Below are positions 8,728-17,900 of a stretch of 34,230 nucleotides of DNA, one piece after another (position 1 is the first letter of the stretch; every line of letters starts with the position of its first letter). Under the pieces are notes generated by a model, which did not search any database, was not told where the DNA came from, and saw only the letters and a list, made by a program, of their open reading frames with translations. A program made the translations under genes and the position numbers. Source of the stretch: Cyclobacteriaceae bacterium (GTDB lineage Bacteria; Bacteroidota; Bacteroidia; Cytophagales; Cyclobacteriaceae); NCBI GenBank assembly GCA_003565295.1, contig PXCO01000340.1:1-34230 (forward strand), read 5' to 3'.

Positions 8728-9645
8728 ATGTCTATAGAAGTCAATCAACTTACCAAATATTTCGGCTATCAAAAAGCACTGAGCAAGGTGGAATTCCAGG
8801 CCAAGCCAGGTCAGATTTTGGGGTTTTTGGGGCCAAATGGGGCGGGTAAATCCACGACCATGAAGATTGCCACAGGTTTTCTTTTGCCGGATGGAGGAGA
8901 TGTACTCGTAAAAGGGGTGTCGGTGGTGAAACATCCTAAGGTGGTGAGTAGGATGATTGGGTACCTGCCAGAACACAACCCCCTTTATTTAGACATGTAT
9001 ATCCCCGAATTCCTTTCTTTTATAGGCGGGATGTATCAATTGAAGCCAGATGTCCTAAAGAGTAACATACAAAAGGTAATGGAGCAATGCGGATTAATGG
9101 CTGAGAAAAATAAAATGATTGGCCAGCTCTCCAAGGGATACAGGCAAAGGGTTGGGCTGGCAAAGACCATGGTGCATGACCCGGAAATCATTATTCTGGA
9201 TGAACCCACAACAGGTCTGGATCCAAATCAACTCGTGGAAATAAGGGCACTGATCAAATCCATCAGCCAGGAAAAAACCTTGATCCTGAGCACTCATATT
9301 ATGCAGGAAGTGGAGGCCATATGTGAGAAAGTCGTCATCATACACCAAGGTAAAATTGTGGCGCAAGACATGCTCCAACGCCTTAAAAGTAGCCAAGGGG
9401 GAAGGTTCAGCCTTGTGCTGCAAACTGAAGAACCTTTACAAAAGGAGTGGTTTGAGCACATGAACCCTCAAAAAATCAGGCAAGATGATCCCTGTAGGAT
9501 CACCCTTACCACCTCCCAGCCCAAAGAAATGCGCAAAATGATTATGGCATTTGTACAGGAAAAGGGGCTAAGTCTAGTGGAATTGAAGCAGGAAGCGCAA
9601 GACCTGGAAACCATTTTTCACCAGCTAACCCAAAACCGACCCTAG
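8728..9645 (+). CDS. gldA: gliding motility ABC transporter ATP-binding protein GldA
   Basis: A 305-residue ABC ATPase. Walker A is GPNGAGKST (35-43), the signature is LSKGYRQRVGLAKTM, Walker B is IIILDEPTTGLDP, and the switch is STHIMQEVEAICE. The N-terminus MSIEVNQLTKYFG matches the usual GldA start, so ATG 8728 is preferred over the in-frame TTG at 8707. GldA pairs with GldF and GldG in an ABC-2-type complex required for gliding in Flavobacterium johnsoniae, although many gliding relatives lack it. gldF starts 2 bases after the stop. The large C-terminal extension (about residues 220-305) is normal for this subfamily. Confidence 0.92.
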   Translation: MSIEVNQLTKYFGYQKALSKVEFQAKPGQILGFLGPNGAGKSTTMKIATGFLLPDGGDVLVKGVSVVKHPKVVSRMIGYLPEHNPLYLDMYIPEFLSFIGGMYQLKPDVLKSNIQKVMEQCGLMAEKNKMIGQLSKGYRQRVGLAKTMVHDPEIIILDEPTTGLDPNQLVEIRALIKSISQEKTLILSTHIMQEVEAICEKVVIIHQGKIVAQDMLQRLKSSQGGRFSLVLQTEEPLQKEWFEHMNPQKIRQDDPCRITLTTSQPKEMRKMIMAFVQEKGLSLVELKQEAQDLETIFHQLTQNRP

Positions 9646-9646
9646 T

Positions 9647-10366
9647 ATGCTAAGTCTATATCAAAAGGAACTTAAAGGTTTTTTTCATACCCTTACGGGT
9701 TACATCATCCTTATTGTCTTTTTGGTGGCTTTGGGATTGATCGTATGGGTATTTCCCGGTACAAGTGTACTGGAATATGGATTTGCAGAGCTTGACACTT
9801 TTTTTTCTCATACGCCCTTGGTATTTGTCTTTTTGGTTCCCGCCATTACCATGAGGATGATGGCGGAAGAAAAAAAATCGGGGACCTGGGAGTTACTGAT
9901 GACGTCTCCCTTATCTGCATTTCAAATTGTGAGCAGTAAATACCTGGCGACCTTGACGCTGATCATTTTTGCATTATTGCCTACCCTGGTATATTACTTC
10001 AGTGTGGTGCAGTTAGGAGATCCCCCCGGAAATATTGATAGTGCCGGTTTTTTTGGCGCCTATATCGGCTTGTTCCTGGTTGGGGCTGCCTTTGCCTCCA
10101 TAGGTTTGTTTACCAGTGCGCTTACGGACAACCAAATCGTGGCTTTCGTGCTAGGGGTGTTTTTGGGTTTTTTCCTATATTCAGGACTCTCTGCATTGGC
10201 AGGCCTGCAGATGGGGGTATTGGCCATGTGGATGGAGGAACTCAGCATTAGCTATCATTACGATAGTTTGGGCAGGGGAGTAATAGAATCAAAGAACCTA
10301 TACTACTTTTTGGCTTTTATTGGAACGATGTTAACAATGACATGGGGGGTCATTTCCAGGAAATGA
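9647..10366 (+). CDS. gldF: gliding motility ABC transporter permease GldF
   Basis: A 239-residue integral membrane protein of the ABC-2 permease type with about six hydrophobic segments. It opens with MLSLYQKELKGFFHTLTGYI and carries PAITMRMMAEEKKSGTWELL, the conserved loop of ABC-2 and GldF/NosY-type permeases. It would form the membrane part of the GldA-GldF-GldG complex. Its TGA overlaps the ATG of gldG (ATGA), and it sits 2 bases after gldA, so the three are translationally linked. Confidence 0.92.
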   Translation: MLSLYQKELKGFFHTLTGYIILIVFLVALGLIVWVFPGTSVLEYGFAELDTFFSHTPLVFVFLVPAITMRMMAEEKKSGTWELLMTSPLSAFQIVSSKYLATLTLIIFALLPTLVYYFSVVQLGDPPGNIDSAGFFGAYIGLFLVGAAFASIGLFTSALTDNQIVAFVLGVFLGFFLYSGLSALAGLQMGVLAMWMEELSISYHYDSLGRGVIESKNLYYFLAFIGTMLTMTWGVISRK

Positions 10367-12066
10367 AATACAATACGGTCATTTTGTGGAAGGCTTTGTT
10401 TATCGTTCTCGGCATTTGGGTATTGGCCATACTTGCGGATGAATTTACCTTGTTTCGGTGGGACCTCACCGAGGAGGGCAGGTATAGCGTAAGTGAGTCC
10501 ACGAAGGAAGTACTAAGGACATTGGAAGAGCCTTTGGAGGTGGAAATCCTCCTTACCGGCAACCTGCCGGGAGGCATGCGTAGGTTTCAAAAGTCCATAG
10601 AAGAAACCATCAAGACATTTAACGCCTACAGCTCCCAACCCATCAGGTTTTTTTATCAGGATCCACTTGCCCTTCCGGAAGATATCCGGGAAGAATACAT
10701 TTTCACCTTATCCGACTATGGCATTAACCCTACTAATTTGCATGCTGCTGAGGGAGGAGGTCAGACCACCCGGTTGATTTTTCCGGGGATTGTGGTGAGA
10801 AATGAGGTCTACGAGGTAGGAACCCTCCTGCTGAAAGGCGAAAAGGGGATGTCCCCGGACCAAATCCTCAATAATTCCATAGAAAACCTGGAATACGAGA
10901 TTAGCTCGGCGATAAAACGCTTGACTAGCAGGCACCAAAGGGCCATAGGGATGATCATAGGCCATGGGGAAATGGACGAAGATGATGGGTTTGGGGTGGT
11001 GGAGGCTTTGCATGGGGATTATGAAATTTATAAAATACCCATGGAGCAGGCTGAAAAAGTGGAGGATTTATTGGAATTTGAAGTGCTCATTGTTGCAGGC
11101 CCTAAGGAACCATTTAATGAACGAGAGAAATTCCTGCTCGATCAATACCTCATGTACGGGGGCAATCTTCTGGTGTTTTTGGATCAATTGGCTTTTGACC
11201 TTAAAGAAGCGGGAGGCGAAGGTACGGTGGCCATGCCCTTTGACACCGGGCTAGATGACTTGTTATTCAGATATGGCATTCGTATCAATAAGGATTTGAT
11301 TCAAGACTTGAATTTCGGCCATCATCCCGTGGTTGCAGGTGATTTTGGGGACCAACCACAAATTGTGCCCCTGCCCTGGCCGTTTTATGTGATGGCGGGG
11401 AGAATGGCCACGCACCCCATCACCAAAGGGCTGGATCAGCTTCAGTTCAGGTTTGTGAGCACTTTAGATACCATCAAGGCAGATGGCATTCAAAAAACCC
11501 CCCTGGTCTTTTCCAGTGATTATAGCAAGGTTTTAACCGCTCCACTCCGGCTGGCCTTTGAAGATATGGCGGTGCAGCCGGATATGGAAACTTTTGGTAG
11601 TCAGCGCCTTCCTTTGGTGTACCTTTTGGAAGGGGAATTTAACTCTTATTTTAAAAACAGGTTTCTACCAGATGGCTTTGACAAGAACTTGTTCAGGGAA
11701 AGTGGCACCGATGGTAAAATATTAGTGGCAGGTGATGGCAGCTTGGTAAAGAGTAGTTTGGACCCCAAGAGCGGAGAACCCCTTCCATTAGGTGAGGACC
11801 CCTTTGGGGACGTAGTGACCGCAAACAGGGATTTTCTACAAAATGCCGTACAGTACATGATCGATCCAGATGGGCTGATAAGCACCAGAACCAAACAATA
11901 CCAAATCAGGCCCCTTAATAGGGTGAAAATCCGAAACCAAAAGGCTTTTTGGCAAATGGTGAACGTGGCGTTGCCAGTAGGTTTCATACTATTGATAGGC
12001 TTGGTGATTAAGCTCTCCAGAAAGAAACGGTATGAGGGTAAGCGTACTGGGTATTTAAAGAAATAA
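10363..12066 (+). CDS. gldG: gliding motility ABC transporter auxiliary protein GldG
   Basis: A 567-residue protein with an N-terminal membrane segment (about residues 7-26), a large extracytoplasmic ABC-auxiliary domain and a C-terminal membrane segment just before a basic tail (KLSRKKRYEGKR). The conserved opening is DLTEEGRYSVSESTKEVLRT, typical of GldG. I chose ATG 10363 because it forms the ATGA overlap with gldF and has AGGA just upstream; an in-frame ATG at 10342 would add seven residues. It likely supports the GldA/GldF transporter at the cell envelope. No hairpin terminator is evident after it. Confidence 0.92.
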   Translation: MKYNTVILWKALFIVLGIWVLAILADEFTLFRWDLTEEGRYSVSESTKEVLRTLEEPLEVEILLTGNLPGGMRRFQKSIEETIKTFNAYSSQPIRFFYQDPLALPEDIREEYIFTLSDYGINPTNLHAAEGGGQTTRLIFPGIVVRNEVYEVGTLLLKGEKGMSPDQILNNSIENLEYEISSAIKRLTSRHQRAIGMIIGHGEMDEDDGFGVVEALHGDYEIYKIPMEQAEKVEDLLEFEVLIVAGPKEPFNEREKFLLDQYLMYGGNLLVFLDQLAFDLKEAGGEGTVAMPFDTGLDDLLFRYGIRINKDLIQDLNFGHHPVVAGDFGDQPQIVPLPWPFYVMAGRMATHPITKGLDQLQFRFVSTLDTIKADGIQKTPLVFSSDYSKVLTAPLRLAFEDMAVQPDMETFGSQRLPLVYLLEGEFNSYFKNRFLPDGFDKNLFRESGTDGKILVAGDGSLVKSSLDPKSGEPLPLGEDPFGDVVTANRDFLQNAVQYMIDPDGLISTRTKQYQIRPLNRVKIRNQKAFWQMVNVALPVGFILLIGLVIKLSRKKRYEGKRTGYLKK

Positions 12067-12379
12067 AAGAAGGATTGCAGACAAATATTTTAGAGAATAT
12101 GCAAGCTAATGGGTGCTTTTATGATTTTATTTCTAAATTTACCCTGTTAACAACCAATCTTAACAAAAAGTCCATACCTGCTAGCTGTGCCTACCTATAT
12201 ATACCGCTGATTATGTATGGTTTAGACGCAGATAATAAGGACGAAATTTAACAATTGAGATCAAATGAAATCGAGCATGAGGGATTCGTCACTCGGAGGG
12301 ATGATATAATCATGCGAGATTCCACCCCGACCTGCGGTACGGGGCAAGTTATGGTCATTGAAAAGCAAATTATAAACAT
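12067..12379. other. gldG-dnaN intergenic region
   Basis: This 313-base gap has no convincing gene. The first 190 bases are AT-rich, with no exact TAnnTTTG element and no DnaA-box cluster that I can see, so there is no sign of an origin next to dnaN. The last 123 bases are repeat element copy A, which runs up to the dnaN start codon. Confidence 0.6.
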
Positions 12380-12384
12380 ATGAA
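12257..12384 (+). repeat. dispersed hairpin (REP-like) element, copy A
   Basis: The copy begins with TGAAATCGAGCATGA (12266-12280), continues through a hairpin in which CCCCG and CGGGG pair around CTGCGGT (12325-12344), and ends at AAACATATGAAA, which contains the dnaN start codon. The 41-base core 12316-12356 matches 35 of 41 bases with the reverse complement of copy B at 13768-13808. The 15-base head also occurs exactly at 29428 (copy C). Confidence 0.8.
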
Positions 12385-13504
12385 ATTTATTGTTTCCTCT
12401 TCTTCCCTTCTTAAGCACCTATCTTCCATCAATGGAGTGGTAACTACCAATCCTGTGGTGCCCATTTTGGAAAACTTTCTTTTTGAGATCAAGGACAGTA
12501 ACCTTACCGTTACCGCATCCGATTTGCAGACTTCTATGATTACTGAAATAGAAGTAGAGGCAAAGGAGGATGGCAGTATAGCAGTTCCTGCCAAAATTTT
12601 AATTGAAACCCTAAAAAACCTTCCCGAGCAGCCAGTAACCTTTAGTATAGATAAGGAGACCTACAGTGTGGAGATCAGTTCGGATAACGGACGCTATAAG
12701 TTAGCCGGAGAAAATGCCACAGATTTCCCGAAAATTCCAACGGTAACGAATGCCACTACAGTGGACATGTCTACAGCCGTGCTCAGCCAGGCAATCAACA
12801 ACACTATTTTTGCCACCAGTAACGATGAACTAAGACCCGCCATGACGGGGGTTTATATCAACCTGAGCGATACCAACACCACATTTGTGGCCACGGATGG
12901 TCATAGGCTTATCCGGTATCGAAGGGTGGATATAGCTTCTCCCGAGTCTGCCAGTATCATTGTGCCCAGGAAAGCCCTTAACCTGTTGAAGGCTACCCTT
13001 CCCACGGAAAATGTACCCGTGGCAGTAGAGTTCAATAATAGCAACGCCTATTTTAAGTTTCACAACATCAAAATGATATGTAGGCTTATCGATGAGCGTT
13101 TCCCGGATTACGAAAATGTAATCCCACTGGACAATAACAACGATATGACCATAGACCGCCTCGAATTCCTTAGTTCACTAAGAAGGATAGCGATCTATGC
13201 TAACAAGACTACCCATCAGGTAAGGCTTAAACTCACTGGAAGCGAACTTCAGATTTCCGCAGAAGACCTTGATTTCTCTAACGAGGCGAATGAAAGGCTA
13301 TCCTGCGATCACGAAGGCGAAGATATTGAGATAGGCTTCAACGCAAAGTTTTTGGTGGAAATGCTCAACAACATTACAGCACCACAGGTCACCATGAAGT
13401 TCAGTGCCCCTAATAGGGCAGGGCTAATACAACCTTCTGATCTGAATGAAAATGAGGATATCCTCATGCTGGTGATGCCGGTGATGCTCAGCAACTACGT
13501 TTAA
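12380..13504 (+). CDS. dnaN: DNA polymerase III subunit beta (sliding clamp)
   Basis: A 374-residue clamp of standard length. The ring-forming protein tethers the replicative polymerase to DNA. It opens MKFIVSSSSLLKHLSSINGV, contains NPVVPILENFLFEI and FVATDGHRLIRY, and ends LMLVMPVMLSNYV, the conserved C-terminus near the binding groove. The start codon lies at the very end of repeat copy A. It is not next to dnaA or recF in this window, which is usual in Bacteroidota. A strong terminator follows 4 bases after the stop. Confidence 0.97.
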   Translation: MKFIVSSSSLLKHLSSINGVVTTNPVVPILENFLFEIKDSNLTVTASDLQTSMITEIEVEAKEDGSIAVPAKILIETLKNLPEQPVTFSIDKETYSVEISSDNGRYKLAGENATDFPKIPTVTNATTVDMSTAVLSQAINNTIFATSNDELRPAMTGVYINLSDTNTTFVATDGHRLIRYRRVDIASPESASIIVPRKALNLLKATLPTENVPVAVEFNNSNAYFKFHNIKMICRLIDERFPDYENVIPLDNNNDMTIDRLEFLSSLRRIAIYANKTTHQVRLKLTGSELQISAEDLDFSNEANERLSCDHEGEDIEIGFNAKFLVEMLNNITAPQVTMKFSAPNRAGLIQPSDLNENEDILMLVMPVMLSNYV

Positions 13505-13508
13505 TGTG

Positions 13509-13533
13509 AAGGCTCCAAAGGGAGCCTTTTTTT
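13509..13533 (+). terminator. intrinsic terminator after dnaN
   Basis: AAGGCTCC (13509-13516) pairs with GGAGCCTT (13521-13528) across a 4-base loop (AAAG), followed by an unbroken run of T. It starts 4 bases after the dnaN stop. Confidence 0.92.
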
Positions 13534-14062
13534 ATCCTAGGCTACTAGCCATCCAAACCGATACTACCCCATAGTTTACCTAGTGTTATGTTAACCAAAC
13601 TATGGACAATTATCTCCCGCAGATACCTAAGGGGCCTGAGGTATTGGCTGGGTTTCATACAGATTTCAGCCATTATGAATATCCAGGTGTAAGTCATTGG
13701 ATTGGGGATATCGGCGTGGTTTGGGATCCATTGTTTGATTTTCATATGTTTAAAATTTTTCTGTGGCGGTCATAATCTGCCCCGTACCGTAGTTCGGGGT
13801 GGAATCTCCCCATTATAATCATTCCTATGTGTGTCGCTTGTTGCGTCATGGTCGATTTCATGGCATGATCTGAAAACCGGATAGCGTTTCTCATAAGATC
13901 AATTTTTCCATAACCAGTACTGCCATTTCTTCCGCACAAATTTAAATCGGCTTCAAATCTCTTTTGGCATGCGTATAGGATAATGGATAATAATTAGGGA
14001 GATAGTAATTAATTTGTAAATTGAACTCGTAATCCGGTATGTTTTAACCCTATTCTGTACCA
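13534..14062. other. dnaN-AraC intergenic region with a repeat copy and decayed-looking frames
   Basis: This 529-base gap carries repeat copy B (13741-13873, inverted). A plus-strand frame from ATG 13602 to the TAA at 13775 codes for 57 residues (MDNYLPQIPKGPEVLAGFHT and onward), has protein-like composition, and runs into copy B; it may be a gene remnant. On the minus strand a 66-codon frame begins at 13745, right at the end of copy B. I do not recognise either, and neither is well supported. The rest (13874-14062) is AT-rich with no clear signal. Confidence 0.5.
13741..13873 (-). repeat. dispersed hairpin (REP-like) element, copy B (inverted)
   Basis: Read on the minus strand, it has the same order as copy A: TGAAATCGACCATGA (14 of 15 bases, at 13860-13846), the core at 13808-13768, then AAACATATGAAA ending at 13741. 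The distance from head to ATG is 115 bases, against 114 in copy A. It therefore forms an inverted pair with copy A around dnaN. Similarity stops just past the ATGAAA. Confidence 0.78.
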
Positions 14063-14926
14063 ATGGTGCCAAATTCCGAGAAATATAAACAGTTTGACGA
14101 GACCAGAAAAGAGCTCAGGCCTTACGGGACCACCTGTGAACTTTGGCTCCCCAAGATCATGCAAAAGGCAGATCGGCATAATGAAATAGAGCTCAATTTT
14201 CTACCGGAGGGGAGGATGACCTATATTGTAAATAGCAGGAAGGTATGCATCCCGACAAAAAAACTTGCCATCTTTTGGGCCCTGACTCCACATCAGATTA
14301 TCCATTTTGACAAAGAAACCCCCTACTATGTTTGCACCATTCCCTTTGTGCAATTCCTGGACTGGGGGCTTCCGGGTAGGTTTGTGGACCGGGTGCTGAA
14401 AGGGGAGGTCATTGTTTCTGAAAGCAGTGGGGACGGTACTCTGGATCAACTGTTATTTGAGCATTGGATCAGTGATTTCCAGCAAGGGGACAGGGAGGCC
14501 ATGGAGGTTTCCATGCAGGAGATCCGGGGCAGGTTGGGTAGGTTGGCGCTATCCACCAAAAAAGTACCAAAAATAGAAGAATCGACCCGAATGCCCCAGG
14601 CCGCCAATCTAGTGGAAAAAATGGTATTGTTTATCGCTGATAATTATACTGACCCTATTAAGACTGCGGACATAGGGAGAGCTGTGGGTCTTCACCCTGA
14701 TTATGCCAACTCCCTATTCAAAAAGACCTTTGGCACCACGCTAAGTGATTACCTGGTGGAGCAACGTCTTTTCCATGCACAGCGAAGACTTTCCCTAAGT
14801 GGGGAAACCGTGACCAATATAGCCTTTGATTCTGGATTTAATTCCATTAGCAGGTTTAATGCTGCCTTTGTAAAGCACTGTGGATGCAGCCCCAGGGAAT
14901 ATAGGAAAAAGTATAGCTATTTGTAG
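14063..14926 (+). CDS. AraC-family transcriptional regulator
   Basis: A 287-residue regulator. The N-terminal half (about 1-165) looks like a cupin-type sensor: HNEIELNFLPEGRMTYIV followed by beta-rich sequence, as in MelR-like members that sense sugars. The C-terminal half has two helix-turn-helix motifs, IGRAVGLHPDYANSLFKKTF and ETVTNIAFDSGFNSISRFNA, ending with the family signature CGCSPREYRKKY. It converges on the giant T9SS gene with only 5 bases between the stops. Its target is unknown; sugar- or polysaccharide-responsive control is a guess from the N-terminal type. No exact -7 element is present; TTAATTTG at 14009 is one base off. Confidence 0.92.
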   Translation: MVPNSEKYKQFDETRKELRPYGTTCELWLPKIMQKADRHNEIELNFLPEGRMTYIVNSRKVCIPTKKLAIFWALTPHQIIHFDKETPYYVCTIPFVQFLDWGLPGRFVDRVLKGEVIVSESSGDGTLDQLLFEHWISDFQQGDREAMEVSMQEIRGRLGRLALSTKKVPKIEESTRMPQAANLVEKMVLFIADNYTDPIKTADIGRAVGLHPDYANSLFKKTFGTTLSDYLVEQRLFHAQRRLSLSGETVTNIAFDSGFNSISRFNAAFVKHCGCSPREYRKKYSYL

Positions 14927-14931
14927 ACTGC

Positions 14932-17900
14932 TCATTTCAATACCCAAACTTTTTTGGTGTCCTTGAAATCCCTGGTCAACACCCTGCAAAAGTAGAGACC
15001 TGCCGCTCCCGGGGGCAGTTGCACTTCTATGTTGTAAATGCCGGGACTCAGGGATTCGTTATGCAATAGTAGAGATTGCTGACCTGTGGCCGTACCGAGA
15101 TCAATGCTTACCCTGCTGGTCTCTGGAATATGTACCTCAAACATGAAAGTTCCCTGGTTGGGATTAGGGTAAGGTGCCCCCATATAGAATTCTTCCGGGA
15201 TACGACTGCCTACCTTTTGAATGCCCGTGATGGGATCAACGGTAAATGATAGGGGCGTGGACCACTCGCTTTCACCCGTCACATTATACGCCGAAACCCT
15301 CCAATAATATGGCTCACTCTGAGGGGTGGCATTCCAAAGGAAAAGGGTGTCGATGGTGTATTCATCTGCCGCAACAGATTGAAACAAGCTATCCCTGGCT
15401 ACCTGTATGCGATAACCATCGGCCTCCCTGGAGGGGTTCCAGTGGAATTGTTCTGATTTCACCAAAATCCCTGTTGGAAATACGGGATCAGGCATAGGGG
15501 GCAAAGGTGGCACAAAGGTCCAGGCTTCCACAGTGTCTGCTTTAAGCTCTTGATTTCCTGTTTTATCCTCTGCAATACTGTAAAAGGCATATAGGCTTCC
15601 TTCTTCAGCGCGGAATACACTTAGGGTGTCGGTGTTTTGGGTAAGCCAAGGCACAAACTCAGTACTGTCCTTTGACACATAAACCGTATATTGGGCCACT
15701 CCGCTACCATCATCTTCCCCAGTCCACGTAACCTCAAAGGAGGGGGGCAAGCGATGGGGAAGGGGATTTACCATGGAAACGGGAGGAACCTGATCTATTG
15801 TATTGGTATAGGGGCCATAGGGCGGAGCAGGTCCCCAAGGGCCTACTCCATCAAAATTCACATGGGCCTGGTTTTGGAACAGCGTATTATGGCCAAGGCT
15901 GTCCAAGGGTTCCACTGTAAAACTTACCCAACCTATGTTATAACCTGCCGTGTCAATTGGGGGAAGGTATCCGGCCATAGGGTCATCAGGAAGCTCCATG
16001 GTTTCGGGATCAAGAGAACGGTGAACCCAGTAGATTTCCCTGCTCTCAGAATCCACCGTGCCAGTCACCTGCACGAGGAGGTTTTTATCCGGCCGCATGT
16101 CCACCATCACGTCAAAATATTGCCCCCCTTCCAGGGGCATCTTCCATCTAAGGAAGCCTATTTCTGTAAAGTTCACAGTGTTGATGTCAAAATTGGTGTC
16201 CAAGGTGTCACGGATAAACACCTCTGCCGCAGGCGCGGTGGCATCTTCCTTATTCCAATAGTCAATCTGATAGCTGAATAGCTCTCCTTCTGCGATATAC
16301 CGCTGCTTTTCTGAGAGGGGAAGCTCAGGACCCTGGTCAAAACCAATGGGGCCGTATTTGTCTTCAGGGGTCACGGAGGAGATGCTGGCAATTGTCTTTA
16401 TGGTCTTTTTGATATCCTGTTCACAATTGGCCGAAAGGGAAAGCCCAATATCCATTCCTTCCACTGTACTGCCCACCATTGTGCCTACGATATCCCCAAC
16501 TTTTTGCCAATTTCTAATGTTTTCTAACCTTTGATCCAAGTCCCTACGGCTCTGGTTAAACTTCCTTATCCTTCTGGCTACGGCCCTTGAAGTCCGCGTT
16601 CCCATAGTCCTGGCCAAAAATCTAATGCCTCCAACTGGCGTGATAGGTGTATTAAGAAAGGCATTGACACAATTTAAACCCGAATTGAAAACATTAAAAT
16701 AAAGGTCTGGCTGGGAAAATATGGTTTTGGCTGTATTCCACATTCCCCTTTCCCTTCTGTTGGAAAAAGGATCCCATAGGTTGTCCTTTATGGTGTTTGC
16801 ACTTGAGTAAAGGCATTTTCCCCAATCGGCCATCAGGCCTTTGAATGCGGTGTTTAGGAATTTCTCTTTATTTGCCTCATAGTAGGCTTTCGTGGCCGTG
16901 GTGGCAATACTACCCACTGATCTACCCATAGCGCTTGCACAATCATCAGAAATACCAGATAACCTAGGGTCGTTGAAATAGGCATATATCCTCTCTGTGG
17001 TTTCTTTGACTTGATCTTGGATAATATCCAGTCTTCTGGCTGATGCGGCTTCCAGATGCCATTGTTGAAGGAGATGCAGCATGGAATCCAACTCGGATAT
17101 TGCCATCATGTAATCAAATAAATCTTCTTCAGATAGAAACTCAAATTGATCTGCAAAACCTTCGTCCACGGTGACATCGAGCTCGAAATCCTTCATCTCT
17201 GGCAGATAAATACTCAGCTCTATGTCCAAAAACTCTCCAGCAGGCAGATTATTAATGAATAGTGGAAGGTGAATTTCTCCGTCAATCACTTCATAAAGGC
17301 TGTTTTCCTCCAAATCTGCGTGATCGCCTACTGCCTCAATGGTGTTGTCTATCCTAAAAGTCCCCGATTCTGGGATCCCTGAAATTAAAATTCCAATAAA
17401 GTTTTTATCCACCAAGCCTGTATTCTTCACCCTAACCACATATTTCTGAAACCTTCCTATTCGTAATTGATCCCTTCCTATAATATCCACTACTATTTCC
17501 TGACGGTCTGAGGCAATAAGCGCTATGGGGGTTTCATGAAACAAGAATGGACTCCCAAAAAGGCCCACACTATATGCTCCCGGGGCCAAATCACTGAAGT
17601 CATGGGTGAATTCCAACAGGCCGGCGTTTACCCATCGGGTGCTTAGGCCAATCAAGGTAGAATCTTCCACATTCATTAAAACCAATGAGTCCAATGCCGT
17701 GAACCCAAACCCATGGACTTCAAAGGTGCTGATGCCCTGGCCGGTTTCATAGGCAGAGAGCTCCAGGATCTCTTGGTTGCCATTTGAATGGGGAGGGGTG
17801 GCCAAAGTGCCGGCATGGATAAGGTAATCCCTTCTCTGATTCCCATCAAGCGTATGTTGGAGCACAGCGGAGTCCATGTACTTCAGGTAGTACCTCCCAG

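Noticed and set aside
12067-12256. Replication origin next to dnaN
   Set aside because: No cluster of TTATnCACA boxes and no dnaA in the window; dnaN is often away from the origin in Bacteroidota.
13545-13745. Minus-strand 66-codon frame starting at the end of repeat copy B
   Set aside because: No recognisable protein features and it runs antisense to a second equally plausible frame. The ATGAAA start is part of the repeat.
14943-14957. Hairpin CCAAA/TTTGG as a shared terminator for the convergent AraC and T9SS genes
   Set aside because: The stem is only 5 bp, lies inside the T9SS coding region (it encodes the final KKVWVLK part) and has no T-run on the plus strand.
15691-16281. 196-codon plus-strand open frame inside the giant T9SS gene
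   Set aside because: It is antisense to conserved beta-domain sequence, has low-complexity basic composition and no family features.
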